Assembly: GCA_016718265.1 (NCBI GenBank)
Contig: JADKDZ010000001.1
Span: 124,001 to 188,000, forward strand
DNA: 64,000 nt
Origin: Uliginosibacterium sp.
Lineage (GTDB): Bacteria; Pseudomonadota; Gammaproteobacteria; Burkholderiales; Rhodocyclaceae
Reading direction: 5' to 3'
Made by a program: the position numbers and the translations under genes. The notes below the pieces were generated by a model, which ran no database searches, was not told where the DNA came from, and saw nothing but the letters and a program-made list of their open reading frames with translations. Positions within the stretch are counted from its first letter, which is position 1. Every line of letters starts with the position of its first letter. This document shows, piece after piece, positions 37,914 through 46,890 of this stretch.

Positions 37914-39860
37914 ATGCTCAGAAGAAATTTCCTTGGACTCGGCCTGATCCTGCCCGCCGTCGTCGCTTGCGGCGGGGGCGGAGGAGGCGGGCAGGCCTCG
38001 GTCAACGACGGCCCTTTCTCGCTCAGCCGATACCGGAACAGTTTCTTGCTGCACGGCAATGATTTCCAGATCCGCAGCGGCGAGATGCACCCCTCCCGGA
38101 TTCCGATCGAGTACTGGCAGCATCGGATCCAGATGGCGAAAGCCATGGGCATGAACACCATCTCGCTTTACGTGATGTGGAACTACCACGAGACCGCACC
38201 CGGGTCGTTTGATTTCACGACGGGGAACCGCGACATCAGCGCCTTCATCCGCCTGTGCCAAAGCGAAGGGATGTGGGTAATTCTCCGCCCCGGTCCCTAC
38301 GTCTGCGGCGAGTGGGACTTTGGCGGACTGCCGGCGTACCTGCTGGCCGACTATCCCCATCACGAAGCCCTGCGCCGCAACGCGGGGCGCAGCCCGGCCT
38401 ATATGGCGGCGGCACGACGTTATCTGAGTGCCCTGGCCGAGGTCGTGAAACCCCTCATGATCGAGAACGGCGGGCCGATCCTGATGCTGCAGATCGAGAA
38501 CGAGTTCTCAAGCTGGAACGACGGCCCGGACGCACAGTATCTTGCCGAGCTCAGCGACCACTGGCGGCAGCACGGGTTCAGCGGCCCCTTCTGCTACGAA
38601 GACGGGTTCTGGCAGACCCTGTCGGCGACGGGCACGCGAATCCCGAAACAGAGCGCGTTTGGCATCAGCGACGGCGATGCCGCGCAGATTGCCCAGGCGC
38701 GAGAGGCTTACCCGGACAGCGTGAGCTACGCTGGCGAGATCTGGACAGGCTGGATCACACACTGGGGCGACGCGGCCATGGCGGCAGCCCCCGACCACAG
38801 CAAGCGGCTCGCGGACCTGATGGCTGGCAAGCACTCCTTCAATCTGTACGTCATTCATGGCGGCACGAACTTCGGTTTCACTGCGGGCGCCAACGCCGAT
38901 CCGAAAGGCAACGCCTATCAACCCCAGGTCACCAGCTATGACTATGGCGCGCCAATCTCCGAGCACGGCCGCGCCACCCCGCTCTACACCGCTTACCGCA
39001 ACACGCTGGCGCGCTACCTGGGTGGGCTGGATGCACTGCCGCCCGTCCCGGTCGACTTGCCCAGCCTGCGCCGCGCGGCAGATTTCACGCTCCAGCCCAT
39101 TCGCCACAGCAGCCTCTGGGAAGATGCGCCGGTGGCGATTCCGGCTGCGCAGCCCAAGACCTTTGAGTCCATCGGTCTCAATGGCGGATTGCTGCGCTAC
39201 CGCTGCAGCCTGCCGACGGACCCCCGCGGCGGCGCCCTGCTGATCGACGCCCTGCACGACTACGCCACGGTGTATGTGAACGGCACGCACATCGGGACGA
39301 TCAGCCGGGTCAGTCTGCCGGCCGACCGGGCTTCGGTGCGCCCCGTCGTGGCGCCGGGTACGGCCCTCCTTGTGCCTGCAAACCTGTCAGGGGGCGACGG
39401 CAGCTTCGTGCTGGACATCGTCGTCGAGGCGATGGGCCATATCAACTTCTATACCGGCATGAACAGCGATGCGAAAGGCATCTTGGGCAAGGTGGTTCTC
39501 CAGTCCGGGCAGCAGACGCTTGAGCTGGGCAACTGGGCCATGTACGCCTACCCGCTGGAGGCATCTGCCGTCTCCGCCCTCGCCCGGCAAACCGCGGCGA
39601 GCGAGATCGCCGGCGGCCACTTCTTCAAGGTGAGCTTCACCCTCGACAACACGGGTGACGTGTATGTCGATCTGTCGGCCTGGGCAAAAGGAATGGTCTG
39701 GGTGAACGGCCATGCGCTGGGACGATACTGGGACCAGGGGCCGCAAACGCGACTCTTCTGCCCCGGCGTGTGGCTCAGAATCGGTGAGAACGAGCTCATC
39801 GTTCTCGATCTGCACCGCGCGAGCGCGGCGCCGATCCGTTTCCAGGACAGTCTGAGCTGA
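37914..39860 (+). CDS. Glycoside hydrolase family 35 beta-galactosidase lipoprotein
   Basis: The start at 37914 is favoured by AAAGG eight bases upstream over a GTG at 37905. The lipoprotein signal ends VVAC19 followed by seven Gly. The TIM-barrel GH35 domain begins near residue 35. LMLQIENEFSSW gives the acid/base Glu197, and SYAGEIWTGWITHWG gives the nucleophile Glu275. The C-terminal beta-sandwich regions (about 400-648) resemble the galactose-binding jelly-rolls of the family, with GMVWVNGHALGRYW. It probably removes beta-galactosyl residues from plant polysaccharide side chains at the cell surface. Confidence 0.92.
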   Translation: MLRRNFLGLGLILPAVVACGGGGGGGQASVNDGPFSLSRYRNSFLLHGNDFQIRSGEMHPSRIPIEYWQHRIQMAKAMGMNTISLYVMWNYHETAPGSFDFTTGNRDISAFIRLCQSEGMWVILRPGPYVCGEWDFGGLPAYLLADYPHHEALRRNAGRSPAYMAAARRYLSALAEVVKPLMIENGGPILMLQIENEFSSWNDGPDAQYLAELSDHWRQHGFSGPFCYEDGFWQTLSATGTRIPKQSAFGISDGDAAQIAQAREAYPDSVSYAGEIWTGWITHWGDAAMAAAPDHSKRLADLMAGKHSFNLYVIHGGTNFGFTAGANADPKGNAYQPQVTSYDYGAPISEHGRATPLYTAYRNTLARYLGGLDALPPVPVDLPSLRRAADFTLQPIRHSSLWEDAPVAIPAAQPKTFESIGLNGGLLRYRCSLPTDPRGGALLIDALHDYATVYVNGTHIGTISRVSLPADRASVRPVVAPGTALLVPANLSGGDGSFVLDIVVEAMGHINFYTGMNSDAKGILGKVVLQSGQQTLELGNWAMYAYPLEASAVSALARQTAASEIAGGHFFKVSFTLDNTGDVYVDLSAWAKGMVWVNGHALGRYWDQGPQTRLFCPGVWLRIGENELIVLDLHRASAAPIRFQDSLS

Positions 39861-39947
39861 GGTACACGTGCACGGATCAGCGCAGAAATCTGCGGAAGCC
39901 CGCGCCGCTGGGCGATACTCTCGCTTCTTTCCTGACCCGATCCCGGC

Positions 39948-40613
39948 ATGCGTACTCTGGACTTCCCCGCACACCCTGGCCGCAGCGCCCCTACCCTGCT
40001 CGTGCTGCTGCAGGGGGCGTACAGCGCGCCGGAGGATTTCATTCACCACGGCTTCATCGATGCCCTGCGCCAGACGGGTGCGCCGGCTGATGTGGTGCTG
40101 GCCGACAATGACCCGCGCTACGTCAGCGAGGGCTGCGTGGCGATGCGTGTGGAGGAAGACGTGATCCAGCCGCGCCGGCAAGCCGGACAGCGGCTCTGGC
40201 TGGCGGGGATCTCGCTGGGCGCATTCAGCGCGCTGGCCTGGGCCAGCCAGTATCCCGCTGGGATCGACGGGATCTGCCTGATTGCGCCCTACCCCGGCAC
40301 GCAGGAGGTGCTGCGGCCGATCCGTGAGGCCGGCAGCCTGGCGGCCTGGGCCGCGCAGCCACGCCCGGCCAATGAGGACGACGAGCACCGGGTCTGGCGC
40401 TGGCTGGCGGACTGGCATGGCCGCCGGCATTCGCCGACGCTGTGGTTCGGCACCGGCGAGACGGACCGCTTCCGCGCCGGGCAGGACCAGATCGCGGCGC
40501 TGTTGCCGCCGACGCACGTTCACACCGTGGCGGGTGGTCACGACTGGCCGCAATGGTGCGCACTCTGGCAGGGCTTTCTCGCCCAGAATCTCTTGCACGG
40601 TACGGAATCATGA
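39948..40613 (+). CDS. Alpha/beta-hydrolase, esterase-like
   Basis: 221 aa cytosolic hydrolase. The nucleophile elbow is GISLG (Ser89) and the likely catalytic His is in VAGGHDWPQW. The YSAPEDFIHHGFIDALRQ opening resembles small esterase/phospholipase proteins. The substrate is unknown. It leads a four-gene operon whose members overlap by 1 to 4 bases. Confidence 0.8.
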   Translation: MRTLDFPAHPGRSAPTLLVLLQGAYSAPEDFIHHGFIDALRQTGAPADVVLADNDPRYVSEGCVAMRVEEDVIQPRRQAGQRLWLAGISLGAFSALAWASQYPAGIDGICLIAPYPGTQEVLRPIREAGSLAAWAAQPRPANEDDEHRVWRWLADWHGRRHSPTLWFGTGETDRFRAGQDQIAALLPPTHVHTVAGGHDWPQWCALWQGFLAQNLLHGTES

Positions 40614-41410
40614 GTCGCGCGCGCTGGCGCCCGTCGCCTTTTCTGCTCGCCTCCGGCGCCTGGCATCTGGGTGCGGCCAGCTGGTGTGCGCTGCAACCGG
40701 CCGCCTGGCCACTGGCGCTGGCGGGCCTGGTCGCCAACCACGCGGCGATCACGGCGGCCGGCCTGCTGCCGCGCTGCGGTCTGCTCGGGCCGACCCTCAC
40801 CCGCCTGCCGGCGCCCGCGGCGGCGGCCGGACAGATTGCGATCACGATCGACGATGGCCCGGACCCCGAAGTGACGCCGCAGGTGCTGGCGATCCTCGCC
40901 GAGTACGGCGCAGTGGCGAGCTTCTTCTGCATCGGCCAGCGCGTGGCGGCGGCGCCCGACCTGGCGCGTGCCATCGTCGCCGCGGGCCATGCCATCGAAA
41001 ACCATGGCCAGTGCCACCACACCTTCAACTCGCTCAATGGCCCGGCGGCCTGGCGCCGCGAAATCCTGGACGCCCAGGCCAGCATCGAGGCGGCGACTGG
41101 CCAGCGTCCGCGTTTCTATCGGCCCACCGCCGGCCTGCGCAATCCATTCCTGGATCCGGTCCTGCACGCACTGGATCTGCGCCTGGCGAGCTGGACCCGA
41201 CGGGGCTTCGACACCCGCAGCACGGACCCCAGGCAGGTTTTCCAGGCCCTGAGCCGCGAGCTGGCCGGGGGCGACATCCTGCTGCTGCACGATGGCCACG
41301 CCGCGCGCACCGCCAGCGGCCGGCCGATCATTCTTGATGTATTGCCGCGACTGCTGGATACAATGGCGGCCTCCGGCCTGTCGGCCACGACCCTGCGTTC
41401 GATTCCCTGA
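40610..41410 (+). CDS. Polysaccharide deacetylase family protein (NodB fold)
   Basis: 266 aa from the ATG at 40610, which overlaps the previous stop. An N-terminal hydrophobic region (about 10-45) suggests membrane anchoring. The NodB domain has ITIDDGPDPEVTPQVLAIL (catalytic and metal Asp), NHGQCHHTFN (metal His), FYRPTAGLRN and ILLLHDGH. It removes acetyl groups from a glycan or a related N-acyl substrate. The gene overlaps the following methyltransferase start by one base (TGATG). Confidence 0.88.
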   Translation: MSRARWRPSPFLLASGAWHLGAASWCALQPAAWPLALAGLVANHAAITAAGLLPRCGLLGPTLTRLPAPAAAAGQIAITIDDGPDPEVTPQVLAILAEYGAVASFFCIGQRVAAAPDLARAIVAAGHAIENHGQCHHTFNSLNGPAAWRREILDAQASIEAATGQRPRFYRPTAGLRNPFLDPVLHALDLRLASWTRRGFDTRSTDPRQVFQALSRELAGGDILLLHDGHAARTASGRPIILDVLPRLLDTMAASGLSATTLRSIP

Positions 41411-42129
41411 TGAACCCTGAGCTGCACACGCGCGTACTGGACCGCGCCACCGCCCCGTATTTCGACACGGGACGTTTCAACCGTTACTGGAGCCGGGGCA
41501 AGCTCGGCCGCGACCCGATCTTCGCGGCGCTGCTCACCCGCGGCATGTTCCACGACGCGGCCCGCATCCTCGATCTGGGCTGTGGCCGCGGCCTGCTGGC
41601 CGCCTGGCTGTATGCGGCCGAACAGATCGCCGACGAGGGGACCTGGCCGGCCGACCTGCCCGCCCCACCCCGGCATGTGCACTTCCGCGGCATAGAGTTG
41701 ATGGGCGCCGAGGCCGACTGTGGCAACCACGCGCTGACGATCTTCAACCGCGATGCCCGGCTCGCCCAGGGGGATGTGCGCGATGTCGCGCTCGGCAACC
41801 CCGACGTCATCGCGATGCTCGACGTACTCCATTACATCGACATTCCGGCGCAGGATGCGCTGCTCGACCGCATCCGCGCGGCCTTGCCGCCCGGCGGGCT
41901 GTTCCTCACCCGCGTGGGCGACGCCGCGGGCGGCCTGCCCTTCCGCTTCTCGCAGCTCGTTGACCACTGCATGGCCTTTGCACAAGGCCACGGCGTAGCC
42001 CGGATGTGGTGCCGGCCCTTGCAGGCCTGGGTGGACGCCCTGTCGGCGCGCGGTTTTCAGGTCAGCACCTTGCCCATGAGCGAAGGCACGCCCTTTGCCA
42101 ACGTGATGATCGAGGCCCGCCTGCCGTGA
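41410..42129 (+). CDS. Class I SAM-dependent methyltransferase
   Basis: 239 aa. Motif I is ARILDLGCGRGLLAAWL, the acidic loop is HFRGIELMGAE, and AMLDVLHYIDIP resembles motif IV. The substrate is unknown. Its place between a deacetylase and a YdcF-like protein in a coupled operon suggests modification of a cell-envelope or lipid-linked molecule, which is inference. Confidence 0.87.
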   Translation: MNPELHTRVLDRATAPYFDTGRFNRYWSRGKLGRDPIFAALLTRGMFHDAARILDLGCGRGLLAAWLYAAEQIADEGTWPADLPAPPRHVHFRGIELMGAEADCGNHALTIFNRDARLAQGDVRDVALGNPDVIAMLDVLHYIDIPAQDALLDRIRAALPPGGLFLTRVGDAAGGLPFRFSQLVDHCMAFAQGHGVARMWCRPLQAWVDALSARGFQVSTLPMSEGTPFANVMIEARLP

Positions 42130-42914
42130 GCGCCGTGCCGCCCTCGCGCGGCTGGCGATGGGGGCAAGCCCTGCTCGGCCTGGCGCTGCTGCTGGACACA
42201 CTGGTCTTGCTGGCGCTGCGCAAGATCAACACCGGTACCCTGCTGCCAGGCGTGCTGGGCGTCGCCCTGCTGAGCCTGGCCTGGGGCGCGCCGCACATCC
42301 AGCGCTGGCGGGCAAACCGCTGCTTCAACCGGCTCTGGCTCACGGGCCGGCTCCTCGTGGCCCTGGGGCTGGCAAGCTGGATCGGCTTCGTTGCCGTGCT
42401 CTGCGCGCTGCCCAATCCCCCGCTGGTGGCGCCCCCGCAAGTCATCCTCGTCCTGGGTGCCGGGCTGCGCGGCGCCGAGCCCTCGCCCACGCTCGCCATG
42501 CGCCTGGATGTGGCCGCGACGCTTGCACACCAGCACCCCGATAGCCTGATTGTGGTCAGCGGCGGGCAAGGCTTCAACGAAGTCAGCACCGAGGCCCTGG
42601 CCATGCAGCGCAGCCTGCTGCAACAGGGCATCGCCCCCGGGCGCATCGTGCTCGAACCCCGCGCAACCCGTACCGAAGAGAACCTGCGGTTCTCCCGTAC
42701 ATTGCTGGAAGCCCGCAAGCTCACCCCCGCGACAACCCCTGTGGCAATCGTGACCAGCAATTTTCACGTGCCGCGTGCGCGGCACCTCGCCCAAGTGGCC
42801 GGCTTCGGCAATGCCACTGTCGTCGCAGCACCGACGCCACGCGCCATCCTCCTCAACGTGTGGCTGCGCGAATACCTCGCCTGGATCAAGGCGGTGCTCG
42901 GCGGCGCATTCTGA
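42126..42914 (+). CDS. YdcF/ElyC-like DUF218 membrane protein
   Basis: 262 aa from the GTG at 42126, which overlaps the previous stop (GTGA). Three hydrophobic segments (about 12-30, 36-52 and 72-92) precede a DUF218 domain with PQVILVLGAGLRGAEPSPT, LIVVSGGQGFNEVSTEA, ATRTEENLRFS and SNFHVPRARHLA. ElyC-type members affect envelope polysaccharide metabolism in E. coli. It is the last gene of the operon. Confidence 0.88.
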   Translation: MSAVPPSRGWRWGQALLGLALLLDTLVLLALRKINTGTLLPGVLGVALLSLAWGAPHIQRWRANRCFNRLWLTGRLLVALGLASWIGFVAVLCALPNPPLVAPPQVILVLGAGLRGAEPSPTLAMRLDVAATLAHQHPDSLIVVSGGQGFNEVSTEALAMQRSLLQQGIAPGRIVLEPRATRTEENLRFSRTLLEARKLTPATTPVAIVTSNFHVPRARHLAQVAGFGNATVVAAPTPRAILLNVWLREYLAWIKAVLGGAF

Positions 42915-43076
42915 ACCCGGCCTGACCCGTCGTGGTGCGGTTACTGCAGGGTTTGAGCTTCGTGAGCGTTCGCGTCGGAAAAACAGCACGCATGCGTCTC
43001 GAATGGCCTCAGCAATCTGATTCGCACACCCAGGACTGGCGGAATATTACTCATGTGTAGCCAAGCGCGATCTGTA

Positions 43077-43082
43077 TATACT
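43077..43082 (+). promoter_or_regulatory. -10-like box upstream of the 82-aa gene
   Basis: TATACT lies 60 bases before the ATG at 43142, in an otherwise empty gap 42915-43141. No good -35 is visible. Confidence 0.3.
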
Positions 43083-43141
43083 TCAGCGCGCGACGAGTTC
43101 GCAACGCATCATCTATCCGCCCAACCGAGAACCTGCATTAC

Positions 43142-43390
43142 ATGCCTCCCAACCTTTCCGTATCGCTCGCGCGCCTTACCAAACTCGCCACGGAAGTTCT
43201 AGAAGATCATCTGGGCATGATCGCGCCGTTGATTGCCGAAGAGGTCGCCGCGGAAGCGAAAGCCAGCGGCCCTCAAAGCGAGCAGCAAGTACTCGCCTAT
43301 TTTCTGTCGCACCTGCGTTTGGCGCTGCCAGCCGACCTGGACAAAGAACGCATAATCGACGCGCTTCACGCGCGCTACCGCAACGCCTGA
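43142..43390 (+). CDS. Small helical protein of unknown function (82 aa)
   Basis: I do not recognise it. The sequence is mostly helical and acidic (VEVLEDHLGMIAPLIAEEVA-like), with no signal peptide or membrane segment. It lies 27 bases before the HAMP protein gene and is probably co-transcribed with it, perhaps as a partner protein. Confidence 0.6.
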   Translation: MPPNLSVSLARLTKLATEVLEDHLGMIAPLIAEEVAAEAKASGPQSEQQVLAYFLSHLRLALPADLDKERIIDALHARYRNA

Positions 43391-43417
43391 CCCCCCCACC
43401 CACTAACAGAGAACGCC

Positions 43418-44326
43418 ATGCTCAATTCCATCCAGAGCCGACTTGTGTTGGCCATACTCCCGATCATTGCCTCTTTCGTGGCACTTGGCACGATTGTCTG
43501 GCAAGTCAGCGCCAAGACTTCCGGCAACATCAGCGAAACCGTACGAAACAACACACAGGTTGCCGCGCAAATCGAGCAGCTCTCACTTGCGGCACAGCAG
43601 ATCCGCCGTTACGAGAAAGAGTATTTCATCTACAGCAGCAGCGCAGATGGTCGTGCAAAGTACCGCAAAGAGTGGACCGAGACGTATGAGCGGATGGGCA
43701 GCATCGTCAAAGACATGCAGCGTAACAAGGCAGGGCTCTATACCGCTGAGGACGGCGAAACCATCGCTAAAAGCGGCGCCGCGCTGGACTTCTATGCCCA
43801 GGAGATGGACAAGATATTCCGGCAGACCGATGAGCGCGCCTACAATCTGACGCGTTATGTGGCACCCAGCGCGGCCGAAGTACTGGCTGCCACACGCGCC
43901 GGAAAAGCGATTGAGCCAGCACCGCAAATGCTGCAACCCAGTGAAGTGAATGACTTGATCAAGGCAGGCAAGGATCGACTTGCCGCCGACTTCATCAAAC
44001 CACTCGGAAAAATGGGTGAAGCCCGCCGCAACGACACATTGGCGCTCCCGGAAATTTCCAGCCGAGGCTTCAATGAGCTCGCCAAGATTGTTGTCGTGCT
44101 GTCCGGCCTGGGGGCGCTGATCGCGCTCGCCACGCTTGCATTTCTGCCGCGCACGATTCGTGGGCCGCTGGCCCGCCTCTCAGCCCAGGTGGATGCTCTG
44201 AGCAAAGGCGCTGAGCCCGATACAAGCGAGGCAATCAAGGTCAAGGAGTTCCGCCATTTGGCCGAAGCGGTGGGCCGCCTCGCACGCGCTCAGAAAATGT
44301 TGCTGGAGCGTGTCAAGCGGGCCTGA
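43418..44326 (+). CDS. Membrane HAMP protein lacking an output domain
   Basis: 302 aa. Membrane helix 1 is at about 9-28. A helical periplasmic sensor region spans 29-221, with IEQLSLAAQQIRRYEKEYFI typical of four-helix-bundle chemoreceptor sensors. Membrane helix 2 is at about 222-244 and a HAMP domain at about 244-296 (PRTIRGPLARLSAQVDALSK). It stops after ERVKRA, where a chemoreceptor or kinase would continue. It may signal to a separate partner or modulate a heteromeric receptor. No partner kinase is seen nearby. Confidence 0.8.
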   Translation: MLNSIQSRLVLAILPIIASFVALGTIVWQVSAKTSGNISETVRNNTQVAAQIEQLSLAAQQIRRYEKEYFIYSSSADGRAKYRKEWTETYERMGSIVKDMQRNKAGLYTAEDGETIAKSGAALDFYAQEMDKIFRQTDERAYNLTRYVAPSAAEVLAATRAGKAIEPAPQMLQPSEVNDLIKAGKDRLAADFIKPLGKMGEARRNDTLALPEISSRGFNELAKIVVVLSGLGALIALATLAFLPRTIRGPLARLSAQVDALSKGAEPDTSEAIKVKEFRHLAEAVGRLARAQKMLLERVKRA

Positions 44327-44609
44327 GCCTCAAAGTCCTCTGCGTGTCGCGACGCCGCTGTCGCGGCACCTACGCCGCGCGCCATTCTCTCAAGGTATGG
44401 CCGCGCGTTTAGCACGCGAGGGTCAAGACATTGCTCTCCGTGGCGTTCAGACCGCTGAAACGCCCGAAAGCATATGCCCGGAGAGCCGCACTGCGCTTGC
44501 CTCTCCAGCCTGCCATTTCTGCGGCCTGCCCCCCTGTGCGATCAAAGCCTCGGGTTGGGCGCTGCTGTAAGATGCCCGACCCGTCCCCCATCCGAGCCTT
44601 GAGCCGCGC

Positions 44610-45980
44610 ATGCCGACACGCCTTCCCCGTTTTCTTGCCGAAAGCCGCGCGCTGGGCACACTGGCCCTGCCGATCATCCTGTCGCAGCTGGCTTACTCGC
44701 TGCTGGGGCTGATCGACACCGTGATGGCCGGCCAGGCCGGCGCGGCAGATCAGGCGGCGGTCGCGCTGGGCGTCGCGCTGTGGTTGCCGGTCTTCCTCTC
44801 GTTGATGAGCGTGGTTCAGGCGCTGAGCCCGATCGTGGCCCATCACTTCGGTGCGGGCGACCACGCCGCCATCGTGCGCGACACACACGAGGGCTTGTGG
44901 CTCACGCTGGCTTTCAGTGTGCTGCCACTGGCCTTGATGCCCGCCGTCACCCCCTTCATGCACTGGGCGAAAATCGATCCGCTGCTGATCGACAAAACCG
45001 TGCTCTTCCTCTGGGGCATCCTGCTCGGACTGCCTGCAGCGCTGCTGTTCCGCACGCTCTCGTTCTACTGCGCCAGCATCAACCGCACGCGGCCGATGAT
45101 GGTGCTGGCGTTCATGGGCCTGGGCATCAATGCACTGTTCAACTGGCTGCTGATCTGGGGTCACTGGGGCTTTCCGGCGCTGGGCGGGCCGGGCTGCGGC
45201 TGGGCCACCGGCATCGGCATGTGGTTCTCGCTGATTGCGCTGGCTGCCTGGACGGCCTGGGCGCCGGCCTATCGCAGCTGCTATTTGTGGCGCAAACCCG
45301 CCTGGCCCAGTTGGGCGGCGCAAAAGAAGCTGCTGCGCATCGGCCTGCCGATGGGCGGCGCCGCGCTGGTGGAAGTCGCCACGTTTTCGAGCATCGCGCT
45401 TTTCGTCGGCCAATTCGGTGCCGCACAGATTGCGGCCAACCAGGTGGCACTGAACTTCTCGGCCATGATCTTCATGATCCCGACCGGCCTCGCCGCCGCG
45501 CTGACGATCCGCATTGGCCAGAAGCTGGGCAGTGGCGCGGCACGCGACGCGCGCTTCGTTGCATGGTCGGGCATTGCGCTGGGGCTGCTGATCGCCACCT
45601 TGGCGATCCCCTTCATCCTGCTCGGCCGCGACGCGATCGTCAGCCTTTACAGCCCGGACGCCACCGTGCGCCAGATCGCCAGCACCCTGATGCTGTTCTC
45701 CGCCATCTGGCAGTTTGCCGATGCCACGCAGGTGATCGCCATGGGCGCGCTGCGCGGCTACAAGATCACCCTGATGCCCATGCTGATGATGGCCGCCGCA
45801 TTCTGGATCGTCGGCATCCCGCTGGGCATCTGGCTGGGCTACACCGGCTGGCCCGGGCAGGCGCCACTGGAAGTCTATGGTTTCTGGATTGGCCTGGTCA
45901 GCGGCCTGGTCCTGGTCGCCATCGGGCTGACGCTGGCGCTCAGGCAAGCGGCCAACGCGCATCTGGCAGACCTGCGCTGA
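44610..45980 (+). CDS. norM: MATE-family multidrug efflux transporter
   Basis: 456 aa with 12 membrane segments. It opens ESRALGTLALPIILSQLAYS, then LIDTVMAGQAGAADQAAVALG, matching NorM-type MATE pumps that export cationic drugs using Na+ or H+. The second half repeats the pattern with GAAQIAANQVALNFSAMIFM. The gap before it (44327-44609) shows no convincing gene. psd follows after 66 bases. Confidence 0.92.
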   Translation: MPTRLPRFLAESRALGTLALPIILSQLAYSLLGLIDTVMAGQAGAADQAAVALGVALWLPVFLSLMSVVQALSPIVAHHFGAGDHAAIVRDTHEGLWLTLAFSVLPLALMPAVTPFMHWAKIDPLLIDKTVLFLWGILLGLPAALLFRTLSFYCASINRTRPMMVLAFMGLGINALFNWLLIWGHWGFPALGGPGCGWATGIGMWFSLIALAAWTAWAPAYRSCYLWRKPAWPSWAAQKKLLRIGLPMGGAALVEVATFSSIALFVGQFGAAQIAANQVALNFSAMIFMIPTGLAAALTIRIGQKLGSGAARDARFVAWSGIALGLLIATLAIPFILLGRDAIVSLYSPDATVRQIASTLMLFSAIWQFADATQVIAMGALRGYKITLMPMLMMAAAFWIVGIPLGIWLGYTGWPGQAPLEVYGFWIGLVSGLVLVAIGLTLALRQAANAHLADLR

Positions 45981-46046
45981 ACGCCCCTGCCAGAAGCGGC
46001 CCCAGGCACTACAATCCGCGCTTGCCGCTTTTTAAAGGATCCTGCC

Positions 46047-46883
46047 GTGTCTGATCGCCTTGCCGTCCTGCCCCAATACCTGCTGCCCAAGCAAGCCCTG
46101 ACCGCGCTGGCCGGGCGCTTTGCCTCGGCACGGGCCGGAGCACTGACCACGCGCGCCATCGAGCTGTTCATCCAGCGCTACGGCGTCAACATGGCCGAAG
46201 CGGCCAATCCCGATCCGGCCAGCTACCCGAGCTTCAACGAATTCTTCAGCCGCGCGCTCAAGCCCGGCGCCCGGCCGCTGGCCAGCGCCCGCCTGATCTG
46301 CCCGGTCGATGGCGCGATCAGTCAGTTCGGCAAGATCGAGCACGACCAGATCTTCCAGGCCAAGGGCCATCAGTATTCCACCACGGCACTGGTCGGCGGC
46401 GACGCTGCACTGGCCGCCCACTTCCAGAACGGCGATTTCGCCACGCTGTATCTCAGCCCGCGCGATTACCACCGCATCCACATGCCCTGCGACGGGCGAC
46501 TGACGCGGATGATTTACGTGCCGGGCGCGCTGTTCTCGGTGAACCCGACCACGGCGCGCGGCGTGCCGGGGCTGTTTGCCCGCAACGAGCGGGTGGTCTG
46601 CGTGTTCGAAGGCGCACAGGGGCCGTTCGTGCTGACCCTGGTGGGCGCCACCATCGTGGGCAGCATGGCCACGGTCTGGCATGGGCGGGTGAATCCGCCG
46701 CGCAGCAAGACGGTGCGCGAGTGGCGATATGACGAACAGTCTCTGCACTTCAAACAGGGCGACGAGATGGGCCGCTTCCTGCTCGGCTCCACCGTGGTGA
46801 TGCTGTTCCCAAAGGGCGTCTGCCAGTTCAACCCCGCCTGGGCGCCGGCCAAGGCCATCCGCATGGGCGAAGCGATGGCCTGA
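46047..46883 (+). CDS. psd: Phosphatidylserine decarboxylase
   Basis: 278 aa proenzyme of phosphatidylethanolamine synthesis at the inner membrane. The start is a GTG at 46047. The self-cleavage motif LGST is at 246-249, where Ser248 becomes the pyruvoyl group of the alpha chain. LYLSPRDYHRIHMPCDG holds the conserved His and LICPVDGAISQFG the Asp of the catalytic triad. The reading ends 8 bases before the converging methyltransferase gene, and a GCCTGAGG-type palindrome lies between them. Confidence 0.95.
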   Translation: MSDRLAVLPQYLLPKQALTALAGRFASARAGALTTRAIELFIQRYGVNMAEAANPDPASYPSFNEFFSRALKPGARPLASARLICPVDGAISQFGKIEHDQIFQAKGHQYSTTALVGGDAALAAHFQNGDFATLYLSPRDYHRIHMPCDGRLTRMIYVPGALFSVNPTTARGVPGLFARNERVVCVFEGAQGPFVLTLVGATIVGSMATVWHGRVNPPRSKTVREWRYDEQSLHFKQGDEMGRFLLGSTVVMLFPKGVCQFNPAWAPAKAIRMGEAMA

Positions 46884-46890
46884 GGCCGCC

